The position numbers were made by a program, and so were the translations under genes. 64,000 nt of DNA from Georgenia sp. SYP-B2076 (GTDB lineage Bacteria; Actinomycetota; Actinomycetes; Actinomycetales; Actinomycetaceae): assembly GCF_003991205.1 (NCBI RefSeq), contig NZ_RXOZ01000006.1:24969-88968 (forward strand), given 5' to 3'. Shown piece after piece: positions 17,994 through 27,631 of this stretch. Position 1 is the stretch's first letter; every line of letters begins with the position of its first letter. Under the pieces are notes generated by a model. It saw only the letters and a list, made by a program, of their open reading frames with translations. It did no database searches and was not told where the DNA came from.

Positions 17994-19189
17994 GTGCCCA
18001 GGCCCGACCCCAAGGAGTTCCGCGACGACGTGGTTCGCGTCGCGAGGGACCGTGATCCGGGTGTCCATCTGAAGCAGATCGCTGCCGACTTCGGCATCAG
18101 CGAGTCCTGTCTGGCGAACTGGATGAAGCCCGCCGACGTCGAGGACGGTGTGCCGCCCGGGACGACGGCGGCCGAGAGCGCCGAGCTACGTGAGGCCAAG
18201 AAGCGGATCCGGCTGCCGGGGAGCAGGAGAACGAGGTCCTGCGCCGCGCGGCGGCCTACCTCTCGCAGGCGAACCTGCCGGGAAAATGATGTCCCCTCTC
18301 GTCCGCGAGCTGGCCGCCGACGAGATCCCCGTCGCGGTGACGTGCCGGTACTCAAGATCGCTCGCCAGCCGTACTACCGCTGGCTGGCGAGCCCGGTCAC
18401 CGACGCCCAACTGGTCGCCGCCTATCGCACCACCGCCCTGTTCGACGCGCACCGGACGACCCGGAGTTCGGATACCGGTTCCTGGTCGACGAGGCACGCG
18501 CGGCTGGTGAGTAGATGGCCGAGCGGACCGCGTGGCGGATCTGCTCCAACCTGGGCCGATGGGGCGCGTTCGGCAAGCCCAAGCGCGGCAGGAACGCCAG
18601 GAAGCCCGGGCCGCCTGTGCACGACGACCTGTGCGCCGTGGTCGACGACACGGGGCGAGTCAGGCACGAGTGCACCGCGGACGCGACGAACCAGCTGTGG
18701 CTGGCCGACATCACCGAGCACTGGACGGGCGAAGGCAAGCGCTACGTCTGCGCCATCAAGGACGTCTGCTCCCACCGGATCGTGGGCTACTCGATCGACT
18801 CGAGGATGACGTCGCGGATCGCGGTGACCGCGCTCAACAACGCCGTCGCCCGGCGCGGTGACGTAGCCGGCTACGTGCTACGCACCGACCGCGGGGCGCA
18901 ATTTCGCAGCCGCAGGCTCGTGCACGCGCTGAACCGTCACGGCATGGTCGGACACATGGGCCGCGTCGGTACGGCCGGCGACAACGCTGCCATGGAGAGC
19001 TTCTTCTCGCTGCTGCAGAAGAACGTCCTCGACCGCCGTTCCTGGCGCACTCGCGAGGAGCTCCGGATCGCGATCGTGACCTGGATCGAGAGGACCTACC
19101 ACCGACGCCGTCGACAGGCCGCCCTCGGCCGACTGACCCCCGTCGAGTACGAGACCATCATGACCGCGCCAGCCACTCAGGCCCCGTGA
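17994..19189 (+). pseudogene. Decayed IS3-family transposase (OrfA and OrfB)
   Basis: Remains of an IS3-family insertion sequence. OrfA starts with GTG 17994 and has the helix-turn-helix LKQIAADFGISESCLANWMK; an extra base near 18214 breaks the frame, after which the leucine-zipper-like end ENEVLRRAAAYLSQANLPGK is read in another frame. OrfB begins MMSPLVRELAADEIP, shifts frame again near 18345 (VLKIARQPYYRWLA continues in another frame), has an in-frame TAG at 18512, and is then intact to 19189 with the integrase residues in WLADITEHWT, LRTDRGAQF and ESFFSLLQKNVL. At least three lesions make it inactive. I could not find matching terminal repeats with confidence. Confidence 0.85.
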
Positions 19190-19221
19190 CCCGACCTGTC
19201 ACCAGTTCGTGCAGCAGTCCC

Positions 19222-19255
19222 GTGGTAGCTGACGACTTAGCGCGTCGGCTACCAC
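19222..19255. terminator. Hairpin between the IS3 remnant and dnaB
   Basis: GTGGTAGC (19222-19229) and GCTACCAC (19248-19255) form a perfect 8-bp stem, extended inside by CGAC/GTCG. It lies between the 3' ends of two convergent genes and may end dnaB transcription. A repeat of AGATCTTGCAG follows near 19318-19340. Confidence 0.4.
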
Positions 19256-19380
19256 ACGGACTCGACATTCTGCCTCGGTGGCGAGCACCCACTTGCAGAA
19301 ACAATCTGCGAGAACAGCAGATCTTGCAGATCTTGCAGTTTCGAGGTCCAGATTGCAGATTCAGGGCATCCTCGGCACGA

Positions 19381-20736
19381 CTACCGCGCCATGTCCACGA
19401 ATCGTGAGTAGTGCCCCTGGAACGCCACGGTGATGGTGTCCGTCGGGCCGTTACGGTGCTTGGCGACGATGATGTCCGCCTCGCCGGCGCGCGGGGACTC
19501 CTTCTCGTAGGCGTCCTCGCGGTGCAGCAGCATGACGACGTCGGCGTCCTGCTCGAGGGAGCCGGACTCACGCAGGTCGCTCATCATGGGCTTCTTGTCC
19601 CCACGCTGCTCCGGGCCACGGTTCAGCTGCGCGACGGCGATCACCGGCACCTCGATCTCCTTCGCGAGGAGCTTGAGCGCACGCGAGAACTCGGAGACCT
19701 CCTGCTGGCGGGACTCCACGCGCTTGCCGGAGCTCATCAGCTGGAGGTAGTCGACGACCACGAGCTTGAGGTCGTGCTTCTGCTTGAGCCGGCGGCACTT
19801 CGCGCGGATCTCCATCAGGGACATGTTCGGGCTGTCATCGATGAACATGGGCGCCTCGGAGACCCGGCTCATGGCGGTGGCCATGCGCGTCCAGTCCTCC
19901 TCGCGCATGGTGCCCTTGCGCATGTTCTGCAGCGGCACCGCGGCCTCGGCGGAGAGCAGGCGCATGGTGATCTCGGTGCGGCCCATCTCGAGGGAGAAGA
20001 TCACCGACGTCTGGTTGTTCTTGATCGACGCCGAGCGGCAGATGTCCAGCGCGATCGTCGACTTACCGATGGCCGGTCGTGCCGCGATGATGATCATCTG
20101 GCCGGGGTGCAGGCCGTTGGTCAGAGCGTCGAGGTCGGCGAAGCCCGTGGGCACGCCGATCATGCCCTCGCCGCGGTCGGCGGCGTGCTCGATCTCCTCC
20201 ATCGTGGGGTTGATGGTGTCCCGCAGCGGCACGAAGTCCTCGCTGGTGCGCCGCTCGGTGACGGCGTAGACCTCCGCCTGGGCCGAGTTCACCAGGTCGT
20301 CGACGTCGCCGCCGTCGGTGGAGTAGCCCAGCTGGACGATGCGGGTGCCGGCCTCGACGAGGCGGCGCAGGACGGACTGCTCGCGCACGATCCGGGCATA
20401 GAACCCGGCGTTCGCGGCCGTGGGCACCGAGGAGATGAGCGTGTGCAGGTACGGCGCGCCGCCGATGCGGGCGATCTCGCCGCGCTTGGTCAACTCGGCC
20501 GAGACCGTCACGGCATCGGCCGGCTCGCCGCGGCCGTACAGGTCGAGGATCGCCTCGTAGATCATCTCGTGGGCGGGCCGGTAGAAGTCGTTGCCGCGCA
20601 GCTCCTCGACGACGTCGGCGATCGCGTCCTTCGACAGGAGCATGCCGCCGAGCACGCTCTGCTCCGCGGCGACGTCCTGCGGCGGCGTGCGGTCGTAGGC
20701 CTCCCGAGTTCCAACGTGCTCGTCGACGAGAGACAC
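19381..20736 (-). CDS. dnaB: Replicative DNA helicase DnaB
   Basis: A 451-aa hexameric replicative helicase that unwinds DNA ahead of the fork. The N-terminal domain begins PPQDVAAEQSVLGGMLLSKD, Walker A is ARPAIGKST (about 217-225) and Walker B VVVDYLQLM (about 327-335), followed by AVAQLNRGPEQRGDKKPMMS typical of DnaB. The length is ordinary and no intein interrupts the P-loop, a common site in actinobacteria. I took the GTG at 20736, preceded by AAGGAGG at the right distance; the frame is open to 20889 but that part is not DnaB-like. The gene is usually close to rplI; here a MATE gene and a VOC gene lie between them. Confidence 0.97.
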   Translation of the reverse strand: MSLVDEHVGTREAYDRTPPQDVAAEQSVLGGMLLSKDAIADVVEELRGNDFYRPAHEMIYEAILDLYGRGEPADAVTVSAELTKRGEIARIGGAPYLHTLISSVPTAANAGFYARIVREQSVLRRLVEAGTRIVQLGYSTDGGDVDDLVNSAQAEVYAVTERRTSEDFVPLRDTINPTMEEIEHAADRGEGMIGVPTGFADLDALTNGLHPGQMIIIAARPAIGKSTIALDICRSASIKNNQTSVIFSLEMGRTEITMRLLSAEAAVPLQNMRKGTMREEDWTRMATAMSRVSEAPMFIDDSPNMSLMEIRAKCRRLKQKHDLKLVVVDYLQLMSSGKRVESRQQEVSEFSRALKLLAKEIEVPVIAVAQLNRGPEQRGDKKPMMSDLRESGSLEQDADVVMLLHREDAYEKESPRAGEADIIVAKHRNGPTDTITVAFQGHYSRFVDMAR

Positions 20737-20904
20737 CCGACCTCCTTCTTCCCGCGGCGGCCAGGGGGCCGCTGCGGTTTCAGTTCTATCGCCCACCACC
20801 CACACGGGAGGCGGACCGGCGCGCCCAAGACGTGCGCACGCCCGGACGCTACGTCTCCTGCCCGCCGGCTGCGAACCGCCCCTGTGCATCCAGGGCCCCT
20901 ATCC

Positions 20905-21032
20905 TGTGGACGGCATGTGGACGTCATCCCCAGAGTTGTGCACAGTCGGTGGATAACTATGTGGAGAAGGCGTCCCGCAACGCCGTCGGGGGCGGGATAC
21001 CGTCCCCAGGGCGGTGCACAGCCTGTGGACAA
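20905..21032. promoter_or_regulatory. Cluster of DnaA-box-like sites upstream of dnaB
   Basis: The space between divergent dnaB and the MATE gene has six sites resembling the actinobacterial DnaA box TTRTCCACA: TGTGGACGG 20905, TGTGGACGT 20916, TTGTGCACA 20936, GGTGGATAA 20948, TGTGGAGAA 20960 and the exact TGTGGACAA at 21024. Density and variety resemble oriC. It could mean DnaA control of dnaB, a site that titrates DnaA, or a minor duplex-opening region. Confidence 0.55.
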
Positions 21033-21050
21033 AAAGAGGGACGCACATCA

Positions 21051-22469
21051 GTGGACGACACGCCCGAGGCCCAGACTGGGCCCCTCCCCCGGCCCGGTGA
21101 CGCGCCTCACGACCGCGGCGGCGACCCGCACCCGCCCGGTGGCGCGGCCCCCAAGGTCCTGGACCGGCAGATCCTCTCGCTGGCCCTTCCCGCCCTCGGG
21201 GCGCTCGTCGCGGAGCCGCTCTTCGTCCTCATCGACTCCGTGATGATCGGCCACCTCGGCACCGCCGAGCTGGCCGGCCTCGCCCTCAGCTCGACCCTCC
21301 TGACCACCGCGGTCGGCGTCTTCATCTTCCTTGCCTACGCGACCACCGCCGCCACCTCACGCCGCGTCGGCGCCGGGGACCGTGCGGGCGGCGTCTCCGC
21401 CGGGATCGACGGCATGTGGCTGGCCCTGGCGCTGGGCCTGGTCACCGCCGTCGTGGCGTTCGTGGCGGCGCCGTGGATCGTCACCGTCATGGGCGCGCCC
21501 GCCGACGTGGTCCCCCACGCCGTCGCCTACCTGCGCGCCTCGGCCCCCGGGCTGCCCGGGATGCTGATCGTCCTGGCCGCCACCGGCACCCTGCGGGGCC
21601 TGCTGAACACCCGCACACCCTTCGTCGTCGCCGTGGCGGGCGCGCTGTCCAACATCGGCTTCAACGCCGCCCTGATCTACGGCCTGGGCCTCGGCGTCGC
21701 CGGCTCAGGGCTCGGCACCGCGCTGGCCCAGACGGGCATGGCCCTCGCGCTCGGCGTCGTGGTGCTGCGCGGCGCGCGGGGCATGGGCGTGAGCCTGCGC
21801 CCGCACGCGGGCGGCATCTGGACCGCCGCGCGCGCGGGCACGCCGCTGATGGTCCGCACGCTCACGCTGCGCCTGGCGATCCTCGCGACGGTCGCCGTCG
21901 CGACGTCCCTGGGGGCGGTCACGCTCGCCGCCCACCAGGTGGTCAACTCCATGTGGGGCCTGGCGGCGTTCGGGCTGGACGCCCTGGCCATCGCCGCCCA
22001 GGCCCTCGTGGGCCGCGGCCTGGGGGCCGGCGACGTGGGACACGTCCGGGCGGTCATGCGCCGCTGCCTGCAGTGGGGCACCGGCGCCGGGGCGCTGCTC
22101 GGCGTCCTGTTCGCCGCCGCCGGCTGGTTCGTCGCCCCGCTGTTCACCGGCGACCCCGACGTCCGCCTGGCGGCCGCCGTCGGCCTGGCCGTGGCCGGCG
22201 CGTGCCTGCCCGTCGCGGGGTGGGTGTACATGCTCGACGGCGTGCTCATCGGGGCGGGCGACGGGCGCTACCTCGCCTGGGCCGGGGTCGTCACCCTGGT
22301 GGTCTACCTGCCGCTGGCCTGGGCCGTCGGTGAGCTCGCGCCGGACGGCCCCGCCGGGCTGGCGTGGCTGTGGGCCGCGTTCGGCGGCGCCTTCATGCTG
22401 GCGCGGGCCGTGACCACCGGGGTGCGGGCGCGCGGCACGGCGTGGATGGTGCTCGGCGCACGGCGGTGA
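21051..22469 (+). CDS. MATE-family multidrug/cation exporter
   Basis: A 472-aa protein with about 12 membrane helices arranged as two MatE halves. Recognisable stretches are LVAEPLFVLIDSVMIGHLGT (first helix), LRGLLNTRTPF and VTLAAHQVVNSMWGLAAFGL in the second half. MATE proteins expel organic cations and drugs in exchange for Na+ or H+. The sequence resembles the DinF-like branch. GTG 21051 has AGAGGG upstream; the frame continues open towards dnaB but has no family similarity. The first 35 residues are a polar Pro/Asp-rich extension. It is divergent from dnaB across the DnaA-box cluster. Confidence 0.88.
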   Translation: MDDTPEAQTGPLPRPGDAPHDRGGDPHPPGGAAPKVLDRQILSLALPALGALVAEPLFVLIDSVMIGHLGTAELAGLALSSTLLTTAVGVFIFLAYATTAATSRRVGAGDRAGGVSAGIDGMWLALALGLVTAVVAFVAAPWIVTVMGAPADVVPHAVAYLRASAPGLPGMLIVLAATGTLRGLLNTRTPFVVAVAGALSNIGFNAALIYGLGLGVAGSGLGTALAQTGMALALGVVVLRGARGMGVSLRPHAGGIWTAARAGTPLMVRTLTLRLAILATVAVATSLGAVTLAAHQVVNSMWGLAAFGLDALAIAAQALVGRGLGAGDVGHVRAVMRRCLQWGTGAGALLGVLFAAAGWFVAPLFTGDPDVRLAAAVGLAVAGACLPVAGWVYMLDGVLIGAGDGRYLAWAGVVTLVVYLPLAWAVGELAPDGPAGLAWLWAAFGGAFMLARAVTTGVRARGTAWMVLGARR

Positions 22470-22485
22470 GATCCGGGGCGCGCCG

Positions 22486-22583
22486 CACGTCGAGCCGCCG
22501 CGCGCTCACGTCGAGCCGCCGCGCGCTCACGTCGATCCGTACGGCGCCTCACGTGGATCCGCGCGGCGCGTCATGTCGATCGG
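22486..22583. repeat. Imperfect tandem repeat of about 21-22 bp
   Basis: Just past the MATE stop the unit CACGTCGAGCCGCCGCGCGC plus one base occurs twice exactly (22486 and 22507), then two diverging copies start at 22528 and 22550 and a partial one at 22572. It is not in a gene that I can support. It may be a small slippage-derived array. Confidence 0.8.
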
Positions 22584-22699
22584 TGCCCTGCCCGTTCGAC
22601 GTACGGGCAAGGAGGCGGCCGACCCCGGAGGGGGCGGCCCCTCCCCACGCCACCGGTCCCGCGGGCCCCGTCCCGGGGACGCAACGAGAGGAGACTTCG

Positions 22700-23188
22700 G
22701 TGCAGAAGATCATCCCCAACCTCTGGTTCGACACACAGGCCGAGGAGGCCGCGAACTTCTACATCTCCGTCTTCGGCGACGGCAAGATCACCTCGGTCAT
22801 GCGGTACGGCCCCGACACCCCCGGCCCGGAGGGCACCGTGATGAGCGTGTCGTTCGAGCTGCGCGGGCAGCAGTTCGTCGGGATCAACGGCGGCCCGCTG
22901 TTCCCGTTCACCGAGGCCGTCTCCTTCGAGATCGACTGCGAGTCGCAGGAGGAGATCGACCACTTCTGGGACGCGCTCGTCGAGGGCGGCGAGCCGGGCC
23001 CGTGCGGCTGGCTGAAGGACCGCTACGGGCTGTCCTGGCAGATCGTCCCCACCGAGTGGAACACGATGATGACCGACCCGGACCCCGTCAAGGTGCAGCG
23101 CGGCATGCAGGCGATGCTGGCCACCCAGGGCAAGTTCGACGTCGCGGCGCTGCGTGCGGCCTTCGAGGGGGTCGACCAGCCCGCCTAG
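22700..23188 (+). CDS. VOC/PhnB-like glyoxalase-fold protein
   Basis: A 162-aa protein of the PhnB-like, glyoxalase-fold (VOC) group, often labelled 3-demethylubiquinone methyltransferase-like. It begins KIIPNLWFDTQAEEAANFYI, carries FVGINGGPLFPFTEAVSFEI in the middle and ends with GLSWQIVPTEW. Members bind a metal or a small molecule; no specific reaction can be given. GTG 22700 is chosen for the GAGAGGAG site six bases before it. The gene follows the MATE gene on the same strand after 230 bases of tandem repeat and probably has its own promoter. Confidence 0.82.
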   Translation: MQKIIPNLWFDTQAEEAANFYISVFGDGKITSVMRYGPDTPGPEGTVMSVSFELRGQQFVGINGGPLFPFTEAVSFEIDCESQEEIDHFWDALVEGGEPGPCGWLKDRYGLSWQIVPTEWNTMMTDPDPVKVQRGMQAMLATQGKFDVAALRAAFEGVDQPA

Positions 23189-23218
23189 CCCCGCGCCGGC
23201 CCTGGTGCCGGCGCGGGG
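23189..23218 (+). terminator. Strong hairpin after the VOC gene
   Basis: CCCCGCGCCGGC and GCCGGCGCGGGG pair perfectly over 12 bp around a six-base loop, starting immediately after the stop codon. No U-tract follows, as is common for terminators in high-GC genomes. Confidence 0.7.
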
Positions 23219-23246
23219 AGCCACGCCGTCACCGGCCCCGGCAGCA

Positions 23247-23282
23247 CGACGGCCCGGCCCCCGTGAGGGGACCGGGCCGTCG
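23247..23282 (-). terminator. Terminator of the rpsF-ssb-rpsR-rplI operon
   Basis: CGACGGCCCGG and CCGGGCCGTCG form an 11-bp stem with an inner CCCC-gtga-GGGG pair, 18 bases after the rplI stop. Together with the hairpin at 23189 it separates two convergent transcripts. Confidence 0.7.
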
Positions 23283-23299
23283 GTCGAGCCGAGACTCTG

Positions 23300-23752
23300 C
23301 TACTTACCGGGGACGACCGTGATCTCGATCGTCGCCTGGACGTCCTCGTGCAGACGCAGGTGAACCTTGTGCTCGCCGAGCGTCTTGATCGGGCGCGGGA
23401 CCTCGATCTTGCGACGGTCGACCTGCGGGCCGCCGGCCGCCTTGACGGCGTCGGCGATGTCCGCGGTGGTCACGGCGCCGAAGAGGCGGCCGTTCTCGCC
23501 CGAACGCACCGCGATGTTCACGGTGGTGGCCTGGAGGCGGTCGCGGACGTCGCGGGCCTCCTCGATCGTGGCGATGGCGCGCGACTTGCGTGCGGCCTGG
23601 ATCTGGTCGACCTGCTTCTGGCCGCCCTTGGTCCAGCGCGTCGCCAGGCCACGCGGGACGAGGTAGTTACGGGCGAACCCGTCCTTGACCTCGACCACGT
23701 CGCCGGCAGCGCCGAGCCCGGACACCTCGTGGGTCAGGATGAGCTTGGACAT
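23300..23752 (-). CDS. rplI: 50S ribosomal protein L9
   Basis: A 150-aa L9 protein. The N-terminal RNA-binding domain begins [20 protein letters not shown] and continues [14 protein letters not shown]; a long helix (about 45-75) links it to the C-terminal domain ([20 protein letters not shown]). L9 binds 23S rRNA near the L1 stalk. It is the last gene of a four-gene operon (rpsF, ssb, rpsR, rplI), 15 bases after rpsR, and is followed by a strong hairpin. Confidence 0.97.
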   Translation of the reverse strand: MSKLILTHEVSGLGAAGDVVEVKDGFARNYLVPRGLATRWTKGGQKQVDQIQAARKSRAIATIEEARDVRDRLQATTVNIAVRSGENGRLFGAVTTADIADAVKAAGGPQVDRRKIEVPRPIKTLGEHKVHLRLHEDVQATIEITVVPGK

Positions 23753-23767
23753 CAGTGCCTCCTAACC

Positions 23768-24004
23768 TCAGCGAGCCGAGCTCGAGTACGGCAGCAGAGC
23801 CATCTCGCGGGCGTTCTTGACGGCCTTCGCGATGAGTCGCTGCTCCTGGACGGACACGCCGGTCACGCGGCGGGCGCGGATCTTGCCACGGTCGGAGATG
23901 AACTTCCGAAGCAGCGCGGTGTCCTTGTAGTCGATGTTGTTGATCTTCCCCGCCTTGAGCGGGTTGACCTTCTTCTTGGGCTTGCGAAGAACCGGCTTCG
24001 CCAT
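23768..24004 (-). CDS. rpsR: 30S ribosomal protein S18
   Basis: A 78-aa S18 protein with the conserved core [20 protein letters not shown] and [20 protein letters not shown]. It pairs with S6 on the small-subunit platform. It has no cysteine, so it is a zinc-independent form. The ATG at 24004 is the family start, 56 bases after ssb; the upstream open frame is not conserved. Confidence 0.97.
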   Translation of the reverse strand: MAKPVLRKPKKKVNPLKAGKINNIDYKDTALLRKFISDRGKIRARRVTGVSVQEQRLIAKAVKNAREMALLPYSSSAR

Positions 24005-24060
24005 GTTGGTGCTCCTCGATGTTCCGAGCGGCGCCCCGTGGGGCGCACGCCACAAGTTGC

Positions 24061-24609
24061 TTAGAAGGGGGGCTCGTCGTTGAAGGCGCTCGAGCCGCTC
24101 GTGGCCCAGGGGTCGTCCGCCTGGCCGCCGCCGGGCGCGTTGCCGCTGCCCTGCCTGCTGCCGGAGAAGCCGCCCTGCTGGCCACCGCCGAATCCACCCT
24201 GGTTACCGCCGGAGCCGCCGCCGAAGCCACCGCCACCGCCGCCGCGCTGCGAGCGCGTGACCTTGGCCGTGGCGTAGCGCATGGACGGACCGACCTCGTC
24301 GACCTGCATCTCCACGACCGTGCGCTTCTCGCCCTCGCGGGTCTCGAAGGAACGCTGGACCAGCCGGCCCTGCACGATCACGCGGGTGCCCTTGGTCAGC
24401 GACTCCGCGACGTTCTCCGCGGCCTCGCGCCAGACCGAGCAGCGCAGGAACAGGGTTTCCCCGTCCTTGAACTCGTTCGCCTGGCGGTCGAAGGTGCGCG
24501 GCGTGGACGCCACGGTGAAGCTGGCCACGGCCGCCCCCGAGGGGGTGAAACGCAGCTCGGGGTCCGCCGTCAGGTTCCCGACGACGGTGATGACGGTCTC
24601 TCCGGCCAT
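24061..24609 (-). CDS. ssb: Single-stranded DNA-binding protein
   Basis: A 182-aa SSB. The OB fold covers about residues 1-110 ([20 protein letters not shown], then [20 protein letters not shown]). A Gly-rich linker with [10 protein letters not shown] and GGFSGSR stretches follows, and the acidic tip ends NDEPPF, the site that recruits partner proteins. The tetramer protects and organises single strands during replication and repair. It sits between rpsF and rpsR, the usual arrangement. Confidence 0.97.
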   Translation of the reverse strand: MAGETVITVVGNLTADPELRFTPSGAAVASFTVASTPRTFDRQANEFKDGETLFLRCSVWREAAENVAESLTKGTRVIVQGRLVQRSFETREGEKRTVVEMQVDEVGPSMRYATAKVTRSQRGGGGGGFGGGSGGNQGGFGGGQQGGFSGSRQGSGNAPGGGQADDPWATSGSSAFNDEPPF

Positions 24610-24654
24610 GCTGTAGCTCCCTGGTAATGGAAGGTGGTGCTCAAAGAGCGACGC

Positions 24655-24945
24655 TCAGTGAGCGTCCGGACGCATGAGCTTGGTGCGCAGGACGGACTCG
24701 TTGAGGCCGAGCTGGCGGTCGAGCTCCTGAGCGAGCTCCGGCGTCGTGGTCATGTCGACGACGGCGTAGATCCCCTCGGAACGCTTGGCGATGTCGTAGG
24801 CAAGACGACGCTTGCCCCAGATGTCGACCTTCTCGACGGTGCCGCCACCGGTCTTGACGACCGTGAGCAGCTTGTCGAGCGACGGGGCGACCGTACGCTC
24901 GTCGACCTCCGGGTCGAGGATGATCATCAGTTCGTACTGGCGCAT
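24655..24945 (-). CDS. rpsF: 30S ribosomal protein S6
   Basis: A 96-aa S6 protein. It opens [20 protein letters not shown] and contains [20 protein letters not shown], both diagnostic. S6 binds S18 and 16S rRNA. First gene of the rpsF-ssb-rpsR-rplI operon. The ATG at 24945 follows AGGAGG; the reading frame is open upstream into the leader but not conserved there. Confidence 0.97.
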   Translation of the reverse strand: MRQYELMIILDPEVDERTVAPSLDKLLTVVKTGGGTVEKVDIWGKRRLAYDIAKRSEGIYAVVDMTTTPELAQELDRQLGLNESVLRTKLMRPDAH

Positions 24946-24975
24946 GCTGTTACCCACCTCCTCTGGACTAGAGCG

Positions 24976-24994
24976 GTCACGGTCCTTCCGTGAC
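24976..24994 (-). promoter_or_regulatory. Leader hairpin upstream of rpsF
   Basis: GTCACGG and CCGTGAC pair perfectly around a five-base loop, 31 bases before the rpsF start codon. Ribosomal S6/S18 operons in other bacteria are autoregulated through a leader RNA, so this hairpin could belong to such a structure, but I did not verify the conserved elements. The rest of 24946-25204 holds no gene. Confidence 0.35.
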
Positions 24995-25204
24995 AGGAGG
25001 GTGTGCTGCGTTGTCGGCCCCGGGCACGCACACGGGTGCGCGTAGGGACCAACGAAGAACATTACCGTAGGCGTCCCGCCGCTCGCGCCGCGACCCTCGT
25101 CACACCGCTGTGGATGACGGCGTACCTGTGGGCGACGGCGGACCTGTGGGCGATGCCGGGGCGGCGGGGCTGCGGACGGCGGCGAACGGGCCCGTTACGT
25201 ACGA

Positions 25205-25242
25205 GGGGGCGACGACGGCACCCATGTGCCGACGTCGCCCCC
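25205..25242 (-). terminator. Terminator after the class A PBP gene
   Basis: GGGGGCGACG and CGTCGCCCCC enclose a second perfect stem CGGCAC-ccat-GTGCCG, with one A-A mismatch between them. It lies 32 bases past the PBP stop and is one of the strongest hairpins in the window. Confidence 0.75.
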
Positions 25243-25273
25243 ACGGCGCGTCAGTTGCCCGCCGGGACCCCCG

Positions 25274-27631
25274 TCAGGAGTTCACGCCCGGCGGCCACTC
25301 GCCGCCCCAGGCCGAGCCTGGTTGGCCGCCATCACCGTTCCCGTTCCCGTTCCCGTTGCCGGGCGCCGGGACCGTAGGTGCGTCCGTGGGCAGCTCGGTG
25401 GGCATGTCCGTGGGGGGCCCGGTCGGCTTGGGCGTCGGCGTGGGCGTGGGCGTGGGGGTGGGTTCCGGCGTCTGTGTGGGCTCCGGCGTCGGTGTGGGCT
25501 CCGGCGTCGGCGTCTCGGTGGGCGCCTGCTGGGTCGGCCGCTCCGTCACGGCGGGGGCCGGCGCGGGCTTGCGGGCCTTCTTCGTCGGCTGGGGGAACTT
25601 CTCGACCGGCATGCCGTCGGTGGCGACCTCCATGTAGTCGCGCCACACCTGTGCCGGGAACTGGCCGCCGCCGATGTACTTGGTGCCGCCGAACCCGCTC
25701 AGCGACTCCTCGCCGCCGTCCGCGCCCACCTGGTACATCGTGACCACGGTGGCGAGCTGCGGGATGTACCCGGCGAACCCGGCGGACATGTAGCCCGAGG
25801 AGGTGCCCGTCTTGCCGGCGATGGGGCGTCCGAGCACGTTGACCGCCTTCGCGGTGCCCGTCTTCACCGGGCCCTGCAGGGCGTAGGTGGTGTCCGCCAT
25901 CACGTCCTTGTCGAAGGCCTGCTGACCCTCGACCGGGCCGGTGTAGACCGGCGCGTTCTTGGCGTCGCGCACCTCGGCGACGATGTGCGTGTCGTGGCGC
26001 ACGCCCTGCGCGGCGAAGGTGGCGTACGCCGTCGCCAGGTCGATCGCCCGGGGCGAGGACGGGCCGAGGACGTTGGCCGCGTCCGCGACGAGACCCGGGG
26101 TGTTCTCGGGGATCCCGGCGCGCACGGCGGCGTCGATCGTGTTCTTGGGGCCGACGTCCACGTTGAGCTGAGCGTAGGCCGTGTTGATGGACCCCGCGGT
26201 GGCCTCGAGGAGGTTCACCCGGCCGTGGTTGCGGCTGTCGTAGTTGTTGACCTCCCAGCCGTTGACGTCCATCGGCGTGTAGCTCGAGTACGTCTTCGTC
26301 AAGGGGATGTCCTGCTCCAGCGCCGCCACCAGCGTGAAGGGCTTGAACATCGAGCCGGCCTGGGACACGTCCTGGGTGGCGGCGTTGCGCGGCTGCGACA
26401 CGAAGTCGGGGCCGCCGTAGAGCGCGACGATCCCGCCGGTGCGGGGGTCGACGGAGACCAGGGAGACGCGGTTGTTGGCGGGCCGGTCGTCGGGCAGGTT
26501 GTCGACCGCCTCGACGGCGGCGTCCTGGTCACGCTTGTTGATCGTGGTGACGATCTTGAGGCCCCGGGTGTCGATCTCGTCCTCGGGGATCCCCGCCTTC
26601 GTCTCGAGCTCCTTGCGCACCGTCGAGAGCAGGTAGCCGTTGGGGCCGCCGTAGGCGTTCTCGGTGTTCGGGGGGATCGTGGTGGGGTAGACGGCGGAGT
26701 CGTGCTCCTCCTGGGTGATCCACCCGTCCTTGAGCATGAGGTTCATGTCCCGGGTCCAGCGCTGCTGCGCCTTGTCGGGGCTGACGGCCGGGTCCCAGGC
26801 GCTGGGCGCGGGGATGACGCCGGCGATGAGCGCGGACTCGGAGATGGTCAGCTCGGCGGCCGGCTTGCCGAAGTAGGCCTGGGCGGCCTTCTCGATGCCG
26901 TAGGCGCCGCGGCCGAAGTAGATGGTGTTGAGGTAGTTCTCGAGGATCTCGTCCTTGGTCTGGGACTGGTCGATCTTGAGGGCGAGGATCGTCTCCTTGA
27001 ACTTGCCCAGGTAGCTCGTGGTCGTGCCGGTGTAGTACCGCTCGGCGTACTGCTGGGTGAGGGTGGAGCCACCCTGCGTGGGCAGGCCGCGCACGTTGTT
27101 CCACAGCGCCCGGGCCAGGCCCTTGGGGTCGATACCGTTGTTCTGGTAGAAGTTCCGGTCCTCCGACGCGATGACCGCCTGGCTGACGTGGTCGGGCAGC
27201 GTGTTCAGCGCCACGACCTCCCGGTCCACCTTGGAGAAGGACCCCATGGGGGTCGTGCCGTCGGCGTAGTACACCGTGGTCGACTGGGCCAGGGCGAAGT
27301 CGTCCGGCTCGGGCACGGTGGTGGTCGCGTAGGCGACGACGAACACGCCCAGCACCGCGGCCATGCCCGTGAGGACCGTGCCCAGCACCACGCGCCAGCT
27401 CGGCAGCCAGCGGTGGATGGGCCCCTTGCCCGCCCGGGGGTAGTCGAAGAATCCCTTCTTCTGCGGGCGCCGGCCGGTGGGGCGCCGCCCGCCGGGGGCG
27501 CCCGAGCTGCTCGAGCGGCGGGTGCCGCCGCTGGGCGCGGAGCGCCGGGTGCTGCCGCCGTTCTGGCCGGCCGGGGTGCGCCGGCCGCTCGCCGGGGCGC
27601 CGGTCGATGACCAGGAGGGGGTGCGTGCCAC
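25274..27631 (-). CDS. Class A penicillin-binding protein (PonA-like)
   Basis: A 785-aa bifunctional peptidoglycan synthase. A basic, Ser/Gly/Arg-rich cytoplasmic tail precedes one membrane helix (about 80-100). The glycosyltransferase domain has [13 protein letters not shown] (Glu about 157) and [14 protein letters not shown]. The transpeptidase has SMFK (S427), SIN (481-483) and KTGT (607-610). The last 110 residues are a Pro/Thr/Glu-rich tail with repeated PTPEP and GNGNGN stretches, as in mycobacterial PonA1. The frame is open to 27724; I prefer GTG 27631, with AAAGGCAGG upstream, over GTG 27724, which lacks a ribosome site. It stands alone, divergent from padR-ino1. Confidence 0.94.
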   Translation of the reverse strand: MARTPSWSSTGAPASGRRTPAGQNGGSTRRSAPSGGTRRSSSSGAPGGRRPTGRRPQKKGFFDYPRAGKGPIHRWLPSWRVVLGTVLTGMAAVLGVFVVAYATTTVPEPDDFALAQSTTVYYADGTTPMGSFSKVDREVVALNTLPDHVSQAVIASEDRNFYQNNGIDPKGLARALWNNVRGLPTQGGSTLTQQYAERYYTGTTTSYLGKFKETILALKIDQSQTKDEILENYLNTIYFGRGAYGIEKAAQAYFGKPAAELTISESALIAGVIPAPSAWDPAVSPDKAQQRWTRDMNLMLKDGWITQEEHDSAVYPTTIPPNTENAYGGPNGYLLSTVRKELETKAGIPEDEIDTRGLKIVTTINKRDQDAAVEAVDNLPDDRPANNRVSLVSVDPRTGGIVALYGGPDFVSQPRNAATQDVSQAGSMFKPFTLVAALEQDIPLTKTYSSYTPMDVNGWEVNNYDSRNHGRVNLLEATAGSINTAYAQLNVDVGPKNTIDAAVRAGIPENTPGLVADAANVLGPSSPRAIDLATAYATFAAQGVRHDTHIVAEVRDAKNAPVYTGPVEGQQAFDKDVMADTTYALQGPVKTGTAKAVNVLGRPIAGKTGTSSGYMSAGFAGYIPQLATVVTMYQVGADGGEESLSGFGGTKYIGGGQFPAQVWRDYMEVATDGMPVEKFPQPTKKARKPAPAPAVTERPTQQAPTETPTPEPTPTPEPTQTPEPTPTPTPTPTPKPTGPPTDMPTELPTDAPTVPAPGNGNGNGNGDGGQPGSAWGGEWPPGVNS

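Noticed and set aside
19381..20736. Intein in dnaB
   Set aside because: The Walker A region reads straight through at normal length, with no intein blocks.
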